A stretch of DNA of 28,300 nucleotides from CAZLPZ01 sp964561535. GTDB taxonomy: Bacteria > Pseudomonadota > Alphaproteobacteria > Micavibrionales > Micavibrionaceae. Positions 15,761 through 23,000 of this stretch are shown piece by piece. Every line of letters begins with the position of its first letter. Positions within the stretch are counted from its first letter, which is position 1. Made by a program: the position numbers and the translations under genes. The DNA lies in the NCBI GenBank assembly GCA_964561535.1, contig CAZLPZ010000022.1, positions 1 to 28,300 of the forward strand. The letters run 5' to 3'. Under the pieces are notes generated by a model. It had not been told where the DNA came from. It saw nothing but the letters and a program-made list of their open reading frames with translations, and did not search any database.

Positions 15761-17437
15761 ATGGCTGCAAAACAAATTATGTTCGGAGGCGAAGGCCGTG
15801 AACAAATGTTACAAGGCGTGAATATTCTCGCAAATGCTGTCAAAGTAACATTGGGTCCAAAAGGCCGCAACGTTGTATTTGAACGTGGATACGGATCACC
15901 CAAAGTCACCAAAGACGGCGTGACAGTTGCCAAAGAAATCGAATTGCCAAATAAAATGCAAAATGTCGGCGCACAGCTCATGCGCGAAGTTGCATCGAAA
16001 CAAAACGACATTTCTGGTGACGGTACAACCACGGCCACCGTGCTTGCCCAATCCATCGTGGTTGAAGGTCACAAGGCGATTGCCGCCGGCATGAACCCCA
16101 TGGACGTTAAACGCGGTATCGACAAGGCCGTTGCCGCTGTTGTGGCTGACGTCGTATCGCGCGCCCAACAAGTCAAATCCAATGCCGAAATCGAACAAGT
16201 CGCGTATATCTCCGCCAATGGTGACCGTGACGTCGCGAAAAAAATCGCCGAAGCCATGGAAAAAGTGGGTAACGAAGGCGTCATTACGGTTGAAGAAGCC
16301 AAATCAATGGAAACAGAACTTGAGACCGTTGACGGGATGCAATTTGATCGCGGATATTTATCGCCCTATTTCGTGACAAACGCTGAAAAAATGACGGTTG
16401 AACTGGACAGCCCATTTATTTTGTTGCATGAGAAAAAATTATCGAACCTACAATCGATGCTGCCCGTGCTCGAGGCCATTGTCCAAACCGGTCGGCCGCT
16501 CTTGATCGTTGCCGAAGATGTCGAAGGCGAGGCCTTGGCCACGTTGGTTGTGAACAAATTGCGCGGCGGGTTAAAAGTCGCGGCGGTTAAGGCCCCGGGA
16601 TTTGGCGATCGTCGTAAATCGATGATGGAAGATATGGCCATTTTAACGGGCGGTACCGTGGTGTCCGATGATATCGGCGTTAAACTGGAAAACGTGACGT
16701 TACAAATGTTGGGTCAAGCCAAACGCGTGTTTATCACCAAAGACAATACAACGATTGTGGACGGCAAAGGATCGAAAAGTGATATTGATGGCCGCGTCGC
16801 CCAAATCAAATCACAAATCGCCGATACGTCGTCCGATTACGACCGCGAAAAATTGCAAGAACGTTTGGCAAAACTGGCCGGTGGCGTCGCAATTATCCGC
16901 GTCGGTGGGGCCACGGAAGTTGAAGTCAAAGAACGCAAAGATCGCGTCGATGATGCTATGCATGCCACCCGCGCTGCCGTCCAAGAAGGCGTCGTAGCCG
17001 GTGGCGGTGCTGCCTTGTTCTATGCAACATTCGCAATCGAAAAATTAAAAGGCGACAACCGCGATCAAGATGCAGGGATTGATATCATCCGCAAGGCGAT
17101 CCAGTCACCCGCCCGCCAAATTGCCGAAAATGCGGGTGCCGAAGGGTCCGTCATCATTGGAAAAATGACCGATGATTACCGGGCCAAAAAGAACGCGAAT
17201 TTTGGATATGATGCACAACGTAATGATTTTTTTGACCTGGTCAAAGAAGGCATTATTGACCCTGTAAAAGTCGTACGTACCGCCTTGCAAGATGCGGCGT
17301 CTGTTGCTGGATTACTCATCACGACCGAAGCTATGATCACCGAAGTGCCGAAAGATAAATCGTCTTCTGGCGGCGCCGGTTCCATGGGCGGCGGCGGTAT
17401 GGGCGGCATGGGCGGCATGGGCGATATGGATTATTAA
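15761..17437 (+). CDS. groEL: Chaperonin GroEL (Cpn60)
   Basis: 558 aa, slightly longer than the usual 545-550. It forms the ATP-driven double-ring folding chamber with GroES. Motifs are VTLGPKGRNVV, GSPKVTKDGVTVAKEIEL, the nucleotide-binding NDISGDGTTTATVLA, GMQFDRGYLSPYFVTN, VKAPGFGDRRK and AVQEGVVAGGGAAL. It ends in the typical GGM repeats (from SGGAGSMGG to DMDY). AAAGGA lies about 8 bases before the ATG. A palindromic repeat and a strong terminator follow it. Confidence 0.98.
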   Translation: MAAKQIMFGGEGREQMLQGVNILANAVKVTLGPKGRNVVFERGYGSPKVTKDGVTVAKEIELPNKMQNVGAQLMREVASKQNDISGDGTTTATVLAQSIVVEGHKAIAAGMNPMDVKRGIDKAVAAVVADVVSRAQQVKSNAEIEQVAYISANGDRDVAKKIAEAMEKVGNEGVITVEEAKSMETELETVDGMQFDRGYLSPYFVTNAEKMTVELDSPFILLHEKKLSNLQSMLPVLEAIVQTGRPLLIVAEDVEGEALATLVVNKLRGGLKVAAVKAPGFGDRRKSMMEDMAILTGGTVVSDDIGVKLENVTLQMLGQAKRVFITKDNTTIVDGKGSKSDIDGRVAQIKSQIADTSSDYDREKLQERLAKLAGGVAIIRVGGATEVEVKERKDRVDDAMHATRAAVQEGVVAGGGAALFYATFAIEKLKGDNRDQDAGIDIIRKAIQSPARQIAENAGAEGSVIIGKMTDDYRAKKNANFGYDAQRNDFFDLVKEGIIDPVKVVRTALQDAASVAGLLITTEAMITEVPKDKSSSGGAGSMGGGGMGGMGGMGDMDY

Positions 17438-17457
17438 TCCAAGTTGCGCAAAAAAAG

Positions 17458-17483
17458 GTGTCATCCCGGCGCAGGCCGGGATC
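17458..17483. repeat. REP-like palindromic repeat after groEL
   Basis: GTGTCATCCCGGCGCAGGCC followed by GGGATC; the same unit as between groES and groEL, here single. It lies between the groEL stop and its terminator. Confidence 0.75.
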
Positions 17484-17545
17484 TCGCTCCATAATCGGTA
17501 AGGACATCAGCGGATAATCGCGGCCTGTCATCTGACCCAAAAATC

Positions 17546-17573
17546 AAAACCCCCGGTTATGCCGGGGGTTTTT
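17546..17573 (+). terminator. Intrinsic terminator of groESL
   Basis: AAAACCCCCGG (17546-17556) / CCGGGGGTTTT (17562-17572) with a 5-base loop and a T run. It is symmetric enough to act also on the convergent formyltransferase gene, which stops 13 bp away. Confidence 0.9.
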
Positions 17574-17585
17574 GTTATTCTAAGG

Positions 17586-18572
17586 CTATGCCGCCATCTG
17601 TGATATTAATTCAAGACTCATCTGAATGTTTGCTCTCAAGCTTTCCTGCCCCATTCTCCGTTGCCATTCAAGCGCCGCATTTTGTAAAGCTTGACGAAGT
17701 AAAGTAGCCTCTTTTGATGAAGGATGTGTAAATTTGGATATCATACATTCCATATGGCGATTTGGATCGCCTACAAATTGAATCCCCATACGACTATATC
17801 GGTCCATTTCATCTTCTGTTGGATAAGGGTAATAATTTTTCTTATCTACACTTTCTTGAGGATGAGAGCGGTAGGTTCCATTTTCTAAAAATTCTTGAAG
17901 GACTTCAGTAATCATATTAACACCATACGGAATCATATCCGCATAGGTATTAAAAATAGGTTTTAAACGATTTAACTTACGTTCAGCAATGTCAATAATA
18001 TCTCCTGCATCGATTCCTTTCGCCATTTTATGCAGCGTCCACCCATATTGTTTTTCTCCATTTTCAATGGCGCGGTAGGGAATAAGGAGACCTTTATAAT
18101 CAGGAAGAGATCCTCCGTGGAGGTTCCAAAAGAAACCTTTATTTTCAAAAATTTCAATAGTGCTTTGATCAAAAACTTGCAGGAAACGAATAGAAAGCCC
18201 ACCTTGAATAGTAGGATCGTTTGCAATTTCATCTTGAAAATCAGAATCATTAACATCGCCAATTTCATGGTAAGGAAACCCATGAATTTCTGCGAGATGT
18301 TTGTACGTGTGATGAAGGCCTTGTGTGTTTTTGTCTACAGGTTTTGAATCAAGGAATGGGAGCAATACTTCATCAACTATTCCTGCGCCATAAAAAGATG
18401 GGGCCGCCGGTGCCGGGACAATAACACGGCGATTACGTTTGTTACCTGTATTATAAATGGCAGGAACTAGACCCTTCTCAAGAATTTTAGGCACAAGTTC
18501 ATTTATAATCATAAGACCAACAAGGTCATGACACACGAAAAGGGCTATTTTGTTTTTTTCTTTATGAATCAT
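17586..18572 (-). CDS. Formyltransferase-family protein (Formyl_trans_N-like)
   Basis: 328 aa. The central domain is a 10-formyl-tetrahydrofolate-dependent transferase: FFWNLHGGSLPDYKG carries Asn150 and His152, and GIDAGDIID carries Asp188, the three residues that form the catalytic site in methionyl-tRNA formyltransferase. IPYRAIENGEKQYGWTLHKM is the usual segment between them. It is not ordinary Fmt: the N-terminus (IALFVCHDLVGL) and the C-terminal 100 residues differ. Sugar N-formyltransferases are a possible comparison, but the acceptor is unknown. Base composition is visibly more AT-rich than in the surrounding housekeeping genes. It starts 2 bases after the stop of the XRE regulator gene, so the two are co-transcribed and probably translationally coupled. 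Confidence 0.85.
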   Translation of the reverse strand: MIHKEKNKIALFVCHDLVGLMIINELVPKILEKGLVPAIYNTGNKRNRRVIVPAPAAPSFYGAGIVDEVLLPFLDSKPVDKNTQGLHHTYKHLAEIHGFPYHEIGDVNDSDFQDEIANDPTIQGGLSIRFLQVFDQSTIEIFENKGFFWNLHGGSLPDYKGLLIPYRAIENGEKQYGWTLHKMAKGIDAGDIIDIAERKLNRLKPIFNTYADMIPYGVNMITEVLQEFLENGTYRSHPQESVDKKNYYPYPTEDEMDRYSRMGIQFVGDPNRHMECMISKFTHPSSKEATLLRQALQNAALEWQRRMGQESLRANIQMSLELISQMAA

Positions 18573-18574
18573 TT

Positions 18575-19255
18575 TTATAAGTCTTTACGATTTAGTTTAT
18601 CATTCTTAATTTCAGGAACTGTGGTTGCATAATTCCAAGCAACGTTAAATAACATTCTAAAACTATCCGCAAATTGTTTTTGTTTTAATACAAAAATTTC
18701 AACGCTATTCTCTTCAAAATCTAAAAACCCAATTTTATCGCCATAAGCATAAAATGCACGCTCATCCCAAAGTTCATCAGGAACCCAACGATATTCAGCA
18801 TGTTTTTTTCCAATAAAATCATATGTCTTATTTTGACATGTAATTTTAAAATTTATTTTATCCTTTAACTCGGCCATACGTTTTGAATGGGCTTCATTCC
18901 ATTCAACTCCTAGCCATTTAATCCAATTGGCAGGACGGGCATTATATAAGCAAATCTCACCACCTTCTGTAGATGCAACGTGATAAACATCCTCCATAAA
19001 GAGTCGAAACCCTTCTGAACCGGAATATTTTTTTACGTCCCCGCGCCGTTTCTCAACCCCACGATCCGTGATAAATTCGATCCCGGCATCATCAAATGCA
19101 CTGGTGATTTTATCCAGCGTCGACGAGTTCGGCATGTTGATGCCGCTTTCAATTCGCGCAACACCAGTTTGGGATAACCCCGCGCGATCCGCGAGATCCC
19201 CTTGGGACCAGTTCAACAATGCGCGCGCAGCGCGGATTTGATCAATCGTGGGCAT
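18575..19255 (-). CDS. XRE-family regulator with PLD/TrmB-like C-terminal sensor domain
   Basis: 226 aa. Residues 1-65 are a classic XRE helix-turn-helix (IRAARALLNWSQGDLADRAG, then VARIESG). Residues about 80-212 resemble the PLD-fold sensor domain found in TrmB-type and other regulators; the typical ending is visible as AFYAYGDKIGFLDF and QFADSFRMLFNVAWNYA. The DNA for residues 1-74 (19030-19255) is GC-rich like its neighbours, while the rest is AT-rich like the formyltransferase gene, so the gene looks like a mosaic. It probably controls itself and the downstream formyltransferase. The ATG at 19255 fits the HTH family start, though its ribosome-binding site is weak. Confidence 0.85.
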   Translation of the reverse strand: MPTIDQIRAARALLNWSQGDLADRAGLSQTGVARIESGINMPNSSTLDKITSAFDDAGIEFITDRGVEKRRGDVKKYSGSEGFRLFMEDVYHVASTEGGEICLYNARPANWIKWLGVEWNEAHSKRMAELKDKINFKITCQNKTYDFIGKKHAEYRWVPDELWDERAFYAYGDKIGFLDFEENSVEIFVLKQKQFADSFRMLFNVAWNYATTVPEIKNDKLNRKDL

Positions 19256-19327
19256 GGAATTTTTCCATTTCCGGGTAATGGCATTTTATGTCCTTTGGGG
19301 TTATATCGTTTTTTACCCTCCGAACGC

Positions 19328-19342
19328 AACCTTTAAAAGGTT
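19328..19342. promoter_or_regulatory. Palindrome in the xre leader
   Basis: AACCTTT-A-AAAGGTT, a perfect 7-bp inverted repeat around one base, about 75 bp upstream of the regulator start codon. It may be an operator; no regulator is assigned. Confidence 0.3.
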
Positions 19343-19402
19343 AACACTCCGGGATAAAAACCCCATTGACGCTTCCTTTTATACCTTTATTTAGGGACGT
19401 TG

Positions 19403-19438
19403 TCTATAAAAAATAACATAATATACTTTTTTTATAGA
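19403..19438. promoter_or_regulatory. AT-rich inverted repeat between xre and small RNA (operator candidate)
   Basis: TCTATAAAAAA (19403-19413) and TTTTTTATAGA (19428-19438) form a perfect 11-bp inverted repeat with a 14-bp spacer. The half-site TATAGAAA (19433-19440) recurs at 19467-19474, overlapping the small-RNA -10 element. The arrangement suggests binding of the neighbouring XRE regulator to a divergent control region. This is inferred. Confidence 0.45.
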
Positions 19439-19445
19439 AAATTAC

Positions 19446-19474
19446 TTGACAGAGAGGTTAATATATTATAGAAA
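19446..19474 (+). promoter_or_regulatory. Promoter of the candidate small RNA
   Basis: Consensus TTGACA (19446-19451) and TAGAAA (19469-19474) with a 17-bp spacer. The same -35, spacing and -10 recur at the rpsT promoter, which supports the call. The predicted start near 19482 falls exactly at the base of the first RNA stem. Confidence 0.65.
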
Positions 19475-19481
19475 TAGTCTC

Positions 19482-19587
19482 GAAGTCGCCGGCCAGGGAT
19501 CCTCCCCCACACATTGGGTCCTTGGATCCGGCGGCTTCCCCACACAACTGGACCGTTCGGACTTCAACATCCGAACGGTTCTTTTTT
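19482..19587 (+). ncRNA. Candidate small RNA with CCTCC loop and intrinsic terminator
   Basis: About 106 nt with no convincing ORF. Stem 1 pairs 19482-19499 (GAAGTCGCCGG then CCAGGGA) with 19519-19538 (TCCTTGG, AT bulge, CCGGCGGCTTC), and its 19-base loop opens with TCCTCCCCC (19500-19508), complementary to Shine-Dalgarno sequences. A single-stranded linker repeats the loop motif (CCCCACACA at 19505-19513 and 19539-19546 region). The terminator is a perfect 10-bp hairpin ACCGTTCGGA (19552-19561) / TCCGAACGGT (19570-19579) followed by a T run. A consensus promoter sits 8 bp upstream. Loops of CCUCC type are known in several alphaproteobacterial trans-acting sRNAs, and I infer a similar role. 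I do not recognise it as 6S, SRP RNA or tmRNA. Confidence 0.65.
19552..19587 (+). terminator. Intrinsic terminator of the candidate small RNA
   Basis: Perfect 10-bp stem (19552-19561 with 19570-19579), 8-base loop CTTCAACA, followed by TTCTTTTTT. The T run exists only on the plus strand, which sets the direction of the transcript. Confidence 0.88.
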
Positions 19588-19596
19588 AGAAAGCGA

Positions 19597-19660
19597 GAGC
19601 GCAGAGACGGTGTTTCTTGGAAAGAATATGTTCGCCAATGACAGAAATCTCTCCGCGCTC
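19597..19660. other. Imperfect hairpin between the small RNA and rpsT promoter
   Basis: GAGCGCAGAGA (19597-19607) can pair with TCTCTCCGCGCTC (19648-19660) with a small bulge, enclosing a second short stem (TTCTT / AAGAA near 19614-19625). It lies after the small-RNA terminator and before the rpsT promoter. No function is assigned. Confidence 0.3.
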
Positions 19661-19691
19661 CCCTTCCCCTCTACACCCTCGTGTTTACCAC

Positions 19692-19720
19692 TTGACATTT
19701 ATCCACAGAACTTTTAGAAA
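19692..19720 (+). promoter_or_regulatory. rpsT promoter containing a perfect DnaA box
   Basis: TTGACA (19692-19697) and TAGAAA (19715-19720) with a 17-bp spacer. The spacer contains TTATCCACA (19699-19707), the consensus DnaA box. DnaA bound here would block RNA polymerase, giving negative feedback on rpsT and, by read-through, on dnaA. The box and promoter are seen; the regulation is inferred. Confidence 0.65.
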
Positions 19721-19770
19721 CAATGAAATATCTGAAATTTTTTCTACTTTTTTAAAGGACCCGCTATAAA

Positions 19771-20046
19771 ATGGCCAACCATAAATCTTCAAAAGCCCGC
19801 ATCATTCGCAATGACAAAGTCAATGTGCGTAATTCGGCACAAAAAAGTGCATTACGCACGTCTGTAAAAAAAGTTGAAGTCGCGGTTGCGTCAGGTGATT
19901 TGGCTGCAGCGAAAGCTGCATTACAAGCCGCCCAGCCAATGCTCGCACGCGCCGGCGCAAAACATCTGGTGAATAAAAAAATGGCCGCACGGAAAATGTC
20001 ACGCTTAACAGCCAAAGTTAAAGGGTTAAGCGTCTCTGCCAAATAA
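19771..20046 (+). CDS. rpsT: 30S ribosomal protein bS20
   Basis: 91 aa, the normal size. It is a basic three-helix protein of the small subunit. The N-terminus MANHKSSKARIIRNDKVN and the later LVNKKMAARKMSRLTAKVK are typical. AAAGGA precedes the ATG by about 12 bases. rpsT directly before dnaA is a common alphaproteobacterial order. The promoter upstream carries a DnaA box. Confidence 0.96.
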   Translation: MANHKSSKARIIRNDKVNVRNSAQKSALRTSVKKVEVAVASGDLAAAKAALQAAQPMLARAGAKHLVNKKMAARKMSRLTAKVKGLSVSAK

Positions 20047-20099
20047 GACCCTACAACCGTAAATTTCTTCGCAAAATATTTTTACACTATAGAATTTTT

Positions 20100-20140
20100 A
20101 TAATGGCTCGAAACCTTAAATGGTTTTGGGCCATTATTGT
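20100..20140 (+). terminator. Hairpin after rpsT (possible weak terminator)
   Basis: ATAATGGCTCGAAACC (20100-20115) pairs fully, with two G-U wobbles, with GGTTTTGGGCCATTAT (20122-20137). Only a broken T tract (TGTATTT) follows, so it may attenuate rather than stop transcription toward dnaA. Confidence 0.5.
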
Positions 20141-20218
20141 ATTTAAAAAACTGAATACAGTATTACTTCAAATGCCGCGCAAAAAACTTGCGTATTTATT
20201 GTTCGCGCTTTGATCTTG

Positions 20219-20246
20219 TTGCAATGATCTGAAACTCTGCTATACC
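20219..20246 (+). promoter_or_regulatory. Possible dnaA promoter
   Basis: TTGCAA (20219-20224) and TATACC (20241-20246) with a 16-bp spacer, about 230 bp before the dnaA start. The remaining leader (20250-20478) contains inverted repeats such as AAACGT...ACGTTT near 20319-20345 but no further DnaA boxes or gene that I can support. Confidence 0.4.
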
Positions 20247-20478
20247 CATAGACATCAACCACTACATGATCTTCTCCGCGTGTGTTCATATCCGTTTGGA
20301 TGCGCGCGGTTCACACCAAAACGTTCGGGGGAAAACGCACGTTTCACGCGCGATTTTTTCTTTGAAGAGTTAAGGCGTCACGTTCATACAAAAATGCTCT
20401 CGGTATTTTTATATGGATATCTCAACGGACGATTTGATACGACCATCACAACACCATCACTGTTTAAAAGGAACGACC

Positions 20479-21918
20479 ATGATCGACCGCGGGGGCATAC
20501 AAGTATCTCAATCTAACGCCGGGGGGGATGTTGTTTCGTCGTATCACCCGGCACCCGAGGTCCAGGCCTTGTGGGCCGATGTGTATACCCAAATGCGAAC
20601 CGAATTTGGAGAGGCCGTCTTTCGCAGTTGGTTAAAATCATTGACATTACAGGCCTATTACCACGGCACCCTTGAAGTATCGGTACCCACACGCTTTATG
20701 AAAGATTGGATTGCATCACATTATGCGGTGCGTATGTTGGAACTTTTATCAGCCCGGAACGGCGATATTAAACGCGTTGAAATCGTGGTGGTTGCGACTA
20801 CCGTCACCGGTGATACAATCACAATGTCAGATGTTGTGAATGATAAAGCAAATGCCAATGTACCAGTCCGGGCACGCATTGCCATTGATCCCGAACTCTC
20901 ATCACCGCTTGATCCCCGTTTGACGTTTGATACATTTGTTGTGGGAAAAACGAATGCATTGGCGCATGCCGCCGCGCACCGTGTGGCTGATTCAAATAAC
21001 ATTCCATTCAATCCATTATTTTTTTACGGCGGTGTCGGTATTGGTAAAACCCATTTGATGCACGCGATCGCACATTCGTTGCGCGAAAAAGCTCCCGAAA
21101 AAACGGTTCTGTATTTATCGGCCGAAAAATTTATGTACCAATTTGTGCGCGCCGTCCGTGCCCAAGACACCATGTCGTTCAAAGAACAATTGCGGTCGGT
21201 CGATGTCTTGATGATTGATGACGTTCAATTTATGAGCGGAAAAGAATCAACCCAAGAAGAATTCTTCCACACATTTAATGCGTTGGTCGATCAAAACAAA
21301 CAAATCATTATTTCCGCCGACAAAGCGCCATCAGATTTACAAGGATTGGATGAACGGTTGCGGTCACGCCTCGCGTGGGGATTGGTGGCCGATATTCAAC
21401 CCAGTTCGTACGAATTGCGTCTGGGGATTTTACAATCGAAACGCACGTTACTTAATGCGCGCGTACCCGATGGGGTTCTGGAATTTTTGGCGGCAAAAGT
21501 CACGAGCAACATTCGTGAACTCGAGGGTGCACTCAACCGTATCGTCGCGCATGCGGATGTCACGCGGTTGGCCATCACCATTGAAACAACCCAGGACGTT
21601 CTGTCAGATTTATTGCGGTCATCCGATCGTCGTATCACGATTGATGAAATTCAACGCAAAGTCGCCGATCATTATAATTTGAAATTGACCGATATGGCGT
21701 CCCCGCGCCGGGCCCGTGAAGTCGCGCGCCCCCGTCAAGTTGCGATGTATTTATCCAAACAATTGACCCCACGGTCACTACCCGAAATTGGACGTAAATT
21801 TGGTGGCCGTGATCACACAACCGTGATGCACGCCGTCAAAAAGATCGAAGAACTGGTCCGCGCCGATAATGATTTCGCCCAAGAAGTGGATTTGCTTAAG
21901 CGAACATTGGTGGGATAG
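20479..21918 (+). CDS. dnaA: Chromosomal replication initiator DnaA
   Basis: 479 aa from the ATG at 20479 (MIDRGGIQ), chosen because AAAGGAACGACC precedes it; an in-frame ATG at 20413 would add 22 unconserved residues. Domain I covers about 27-100. The AAA+ domain has Walker A GGVGIGKT (184-191), Walker B VLMIDDVQF (243-251) and the downstream sensor/arginine region DERLRSRLAWG. Domain IV has the DNA-binding helix-turn-helix with the signature GGRDHTTVMHAVKKIE. It binds DnaA boxes at oriC and at promoters; one perfect box lies upstream of rpsT. oriC itself is not recognisable in this window. Confidence 0.97.
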   Translation: MIDRGGIQVSQSNAGGDVVSSYHPAPEVQALWADVYTQMRTEFGEAVFRSWLKSLTLQAYYHGTLEVSVPTRFMKDWIASHYAVRMLELLSARNGDIKRVEIVVVATTVTGDTITMSDVVNDKANANVPVRARIAIDPELSSPLDPRLTFDTFVVGKTNALAHAAAHRVADSNNIPFNPLFFYGGVGIGKTHLMHAIAHSLREKAPEKTVLYLSAEKFMYQFVRAVRAQDTMSFKEQLRSVDVLMIDDVQFMSGKESTQEEFFHTFNALVDQNKQIIISADKAPSDLQGLDERLRSRLAWGLVADIQPSSYELRLGILQSKRTLLNARVPDGVLEFLAAKVTSNIRELEGALNRIVAHADVTRLAITIETTQDVLSDLLRSSDRRITIDEIQRKVADHYNLKLTDMASPRRAREVARPRQVAMYLSKQLTPRSLPEIGRKFGGRDHTTVMHAVKKIEELVRADNDFAQEVDLLKRTLVG

Positions 21919-21925
21919 GCACAGG

Positions 21926-22001
21926 GTGTCATCCCGGGCTAGCGACCCAAAATCTTCTAAAAAAAAGAATATAGTGTCATCCCGGCGAAAGCCGGGATCC
22001 A
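21926..22001. repeat. REP-like repeats after dnaA (one truncated, one full)
   Basis: GTGTCATCCCGGGCTAGCGA (from 21926) looks like a damaged copy that has lost its central palindrome. GTGTCATCCCGGCGAAAGCC continuing to GGGATCCA (21974-22001) is a complete unit, differing from the groESL copies in the loop (GAAA for GCAG). Confidence 0.7.
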
Positions 22002-22026
22002 TTTTTATAAAAGAGAGAAATATTCT

Positions 22027-22953
22027 ATGACCTTTCTGTGGTTTTTATGCGCAACGTTACCACCGCTTTTCCATGCAATGAGTAATGTAATCGATCAATA
22101 CGTAATCCGCGAACATACATCGGGGTCGCCGTTATTGTTTTTATCATTTTCTGGGTTCATTTGCTTACCCATTGCGATGGTTATTGCCTTATTTATCCCT
22201 GTCTTTGATGAGGTAACCGCGATGCAGGCGGGTTGGATTATTGTTGCCGCCTGGTTATTTTCGGCGTGTTGCATTCCGTATGTCTACGCGATGGAAGATG
22301 CGGACGCGCATGAATTTACACCTGTGTTTCAAACAGCTCCGATTCTTGTGGCAATTCTTGGATGGATTTTTTTAGGCGAGACATTGACGGTCTTTCAAAT
22401 AATGGGCGGTATGGTTGTTATTTTTGCAGCGGCGGCCAGTATGGTAGATTTTAAACATTTTAAATTTAAGGCGCGGCCTTTTTTCTTGATCTTACTGGCT
22501 ATGATTTTTTATGCGGGATTTGTGATGTTCTTGCGACCTGTGGCACTGGAAATGCCGTGGCTACAACTTACCTTTTGGATGTGCGTAGGATGGACATTAA
22601 TGCCCATATTCATTTCGGCCGTCTTCCCAGATATTCGCCGAGCGTTAGTGCATAAATTGATCGATACGCGCGGCCGCGTTGTGCTGTATTCAGCAGGACA
22701 AGAAATTGCAGATGTTGCGGCCAATGCGGCACGGACGGCAGCGTTAGGGTTTGCAGCCGTTCCAGCAGCCGTAACGGATTTGGTGGGTGGATTACAAGTC
22801 ATCTTTTCTTTGATCATCAGTTATGTGGCCGCCCGGTTTATCCCCCATCTTTTCAAATTTGATTTATCGCGTCGGGTTTTGGCTTATAAACTGATTTGCT
22901 TTGTGGTGATGATGGTGGGGTTGTGGATGGTGATTGGCACCGAGGGCATATAA
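22027..22953 (+). CDS. EamA/DMT-family membrane transporter
   Basis: 308 aa with about ten hydrophobic segments in two homologous halves, as in drug/metabolite transporters. The first half ends with the typical FTPVFQTAPILVAILGWIFLGETLT, and the second repeat has PAAVTDLVGGLQVIFSLIISY. The N-terminus FLWFLCATLPPLFHAMSNVIDQYV fits the family. The substrate is unknown. It follows dnaA by 108 bp with repeats between, and a terminator lies just after it. GAGAG lies near the start codon. Confidence 0.88.
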   Translation: MTFLWFLCATLPPLFHAMSNVIDQYVIREHTSGSPLLFLSFSGFICLPIAMVIALFIPVFDEVTAMQAGWIIVAAWLFSACCIPYVYAMEDADAHEFTPVFQTAPILVAILGWIFLGETLTVFQIMGGMVVIFAAAASMVDFKHFKFKARPFFLILLAMIFYAGFVMFLRPVALEMPWLQLTFWMCVGWTLMPIFISAVFPDIRRALVHKLIDTRGRVVLYSAGQEIADVAANAARTAALGFAAVPAAVTDLVGGLQVIFSLIISYVAARFIPHLFKFDLSRRVLAYKLICFVVMMVGLWMVIGTEGI

Positions 22954-22990
22954 AAAAACGCGTAGGCCGTAAAGCCAACGCGATTTTTTT
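22953..22990 (+). terminator. Intrinsic terminator after the EamA transporter
   Basis: CGCGTAGGC (22959-22967) / GCCAACGCG (22974-22982) with one mismatch and a 6-base loop, preceded by an A run and followed by ATTTTTTT. Confidence 0.85.
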
Positions 22991-23000
22991 AGATAAACCA

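Noticed and set aside
19482..19587. 6S RNA, SRP RNA or tmRNA
   Set aside because: The candidate RNA is too short for 6S and tmRNA, and lacks the GGAAGGAAGCAGCC-type SRP loop and tRNA-like ends.
20047..20478. oriC beside dnaA
   Set aside because: No cluster of DnaA boxes and no strong AT-rich unwinding region were found; the single perfect box is in the rpsT promoter.
20280..20516. Open frame upstream of dnaA (78 codons)
   Set aside because: It runs into dnaA in another frame, has no clear ribosome-binding site and no recognisable motifs; the region reads as leader and promoter.
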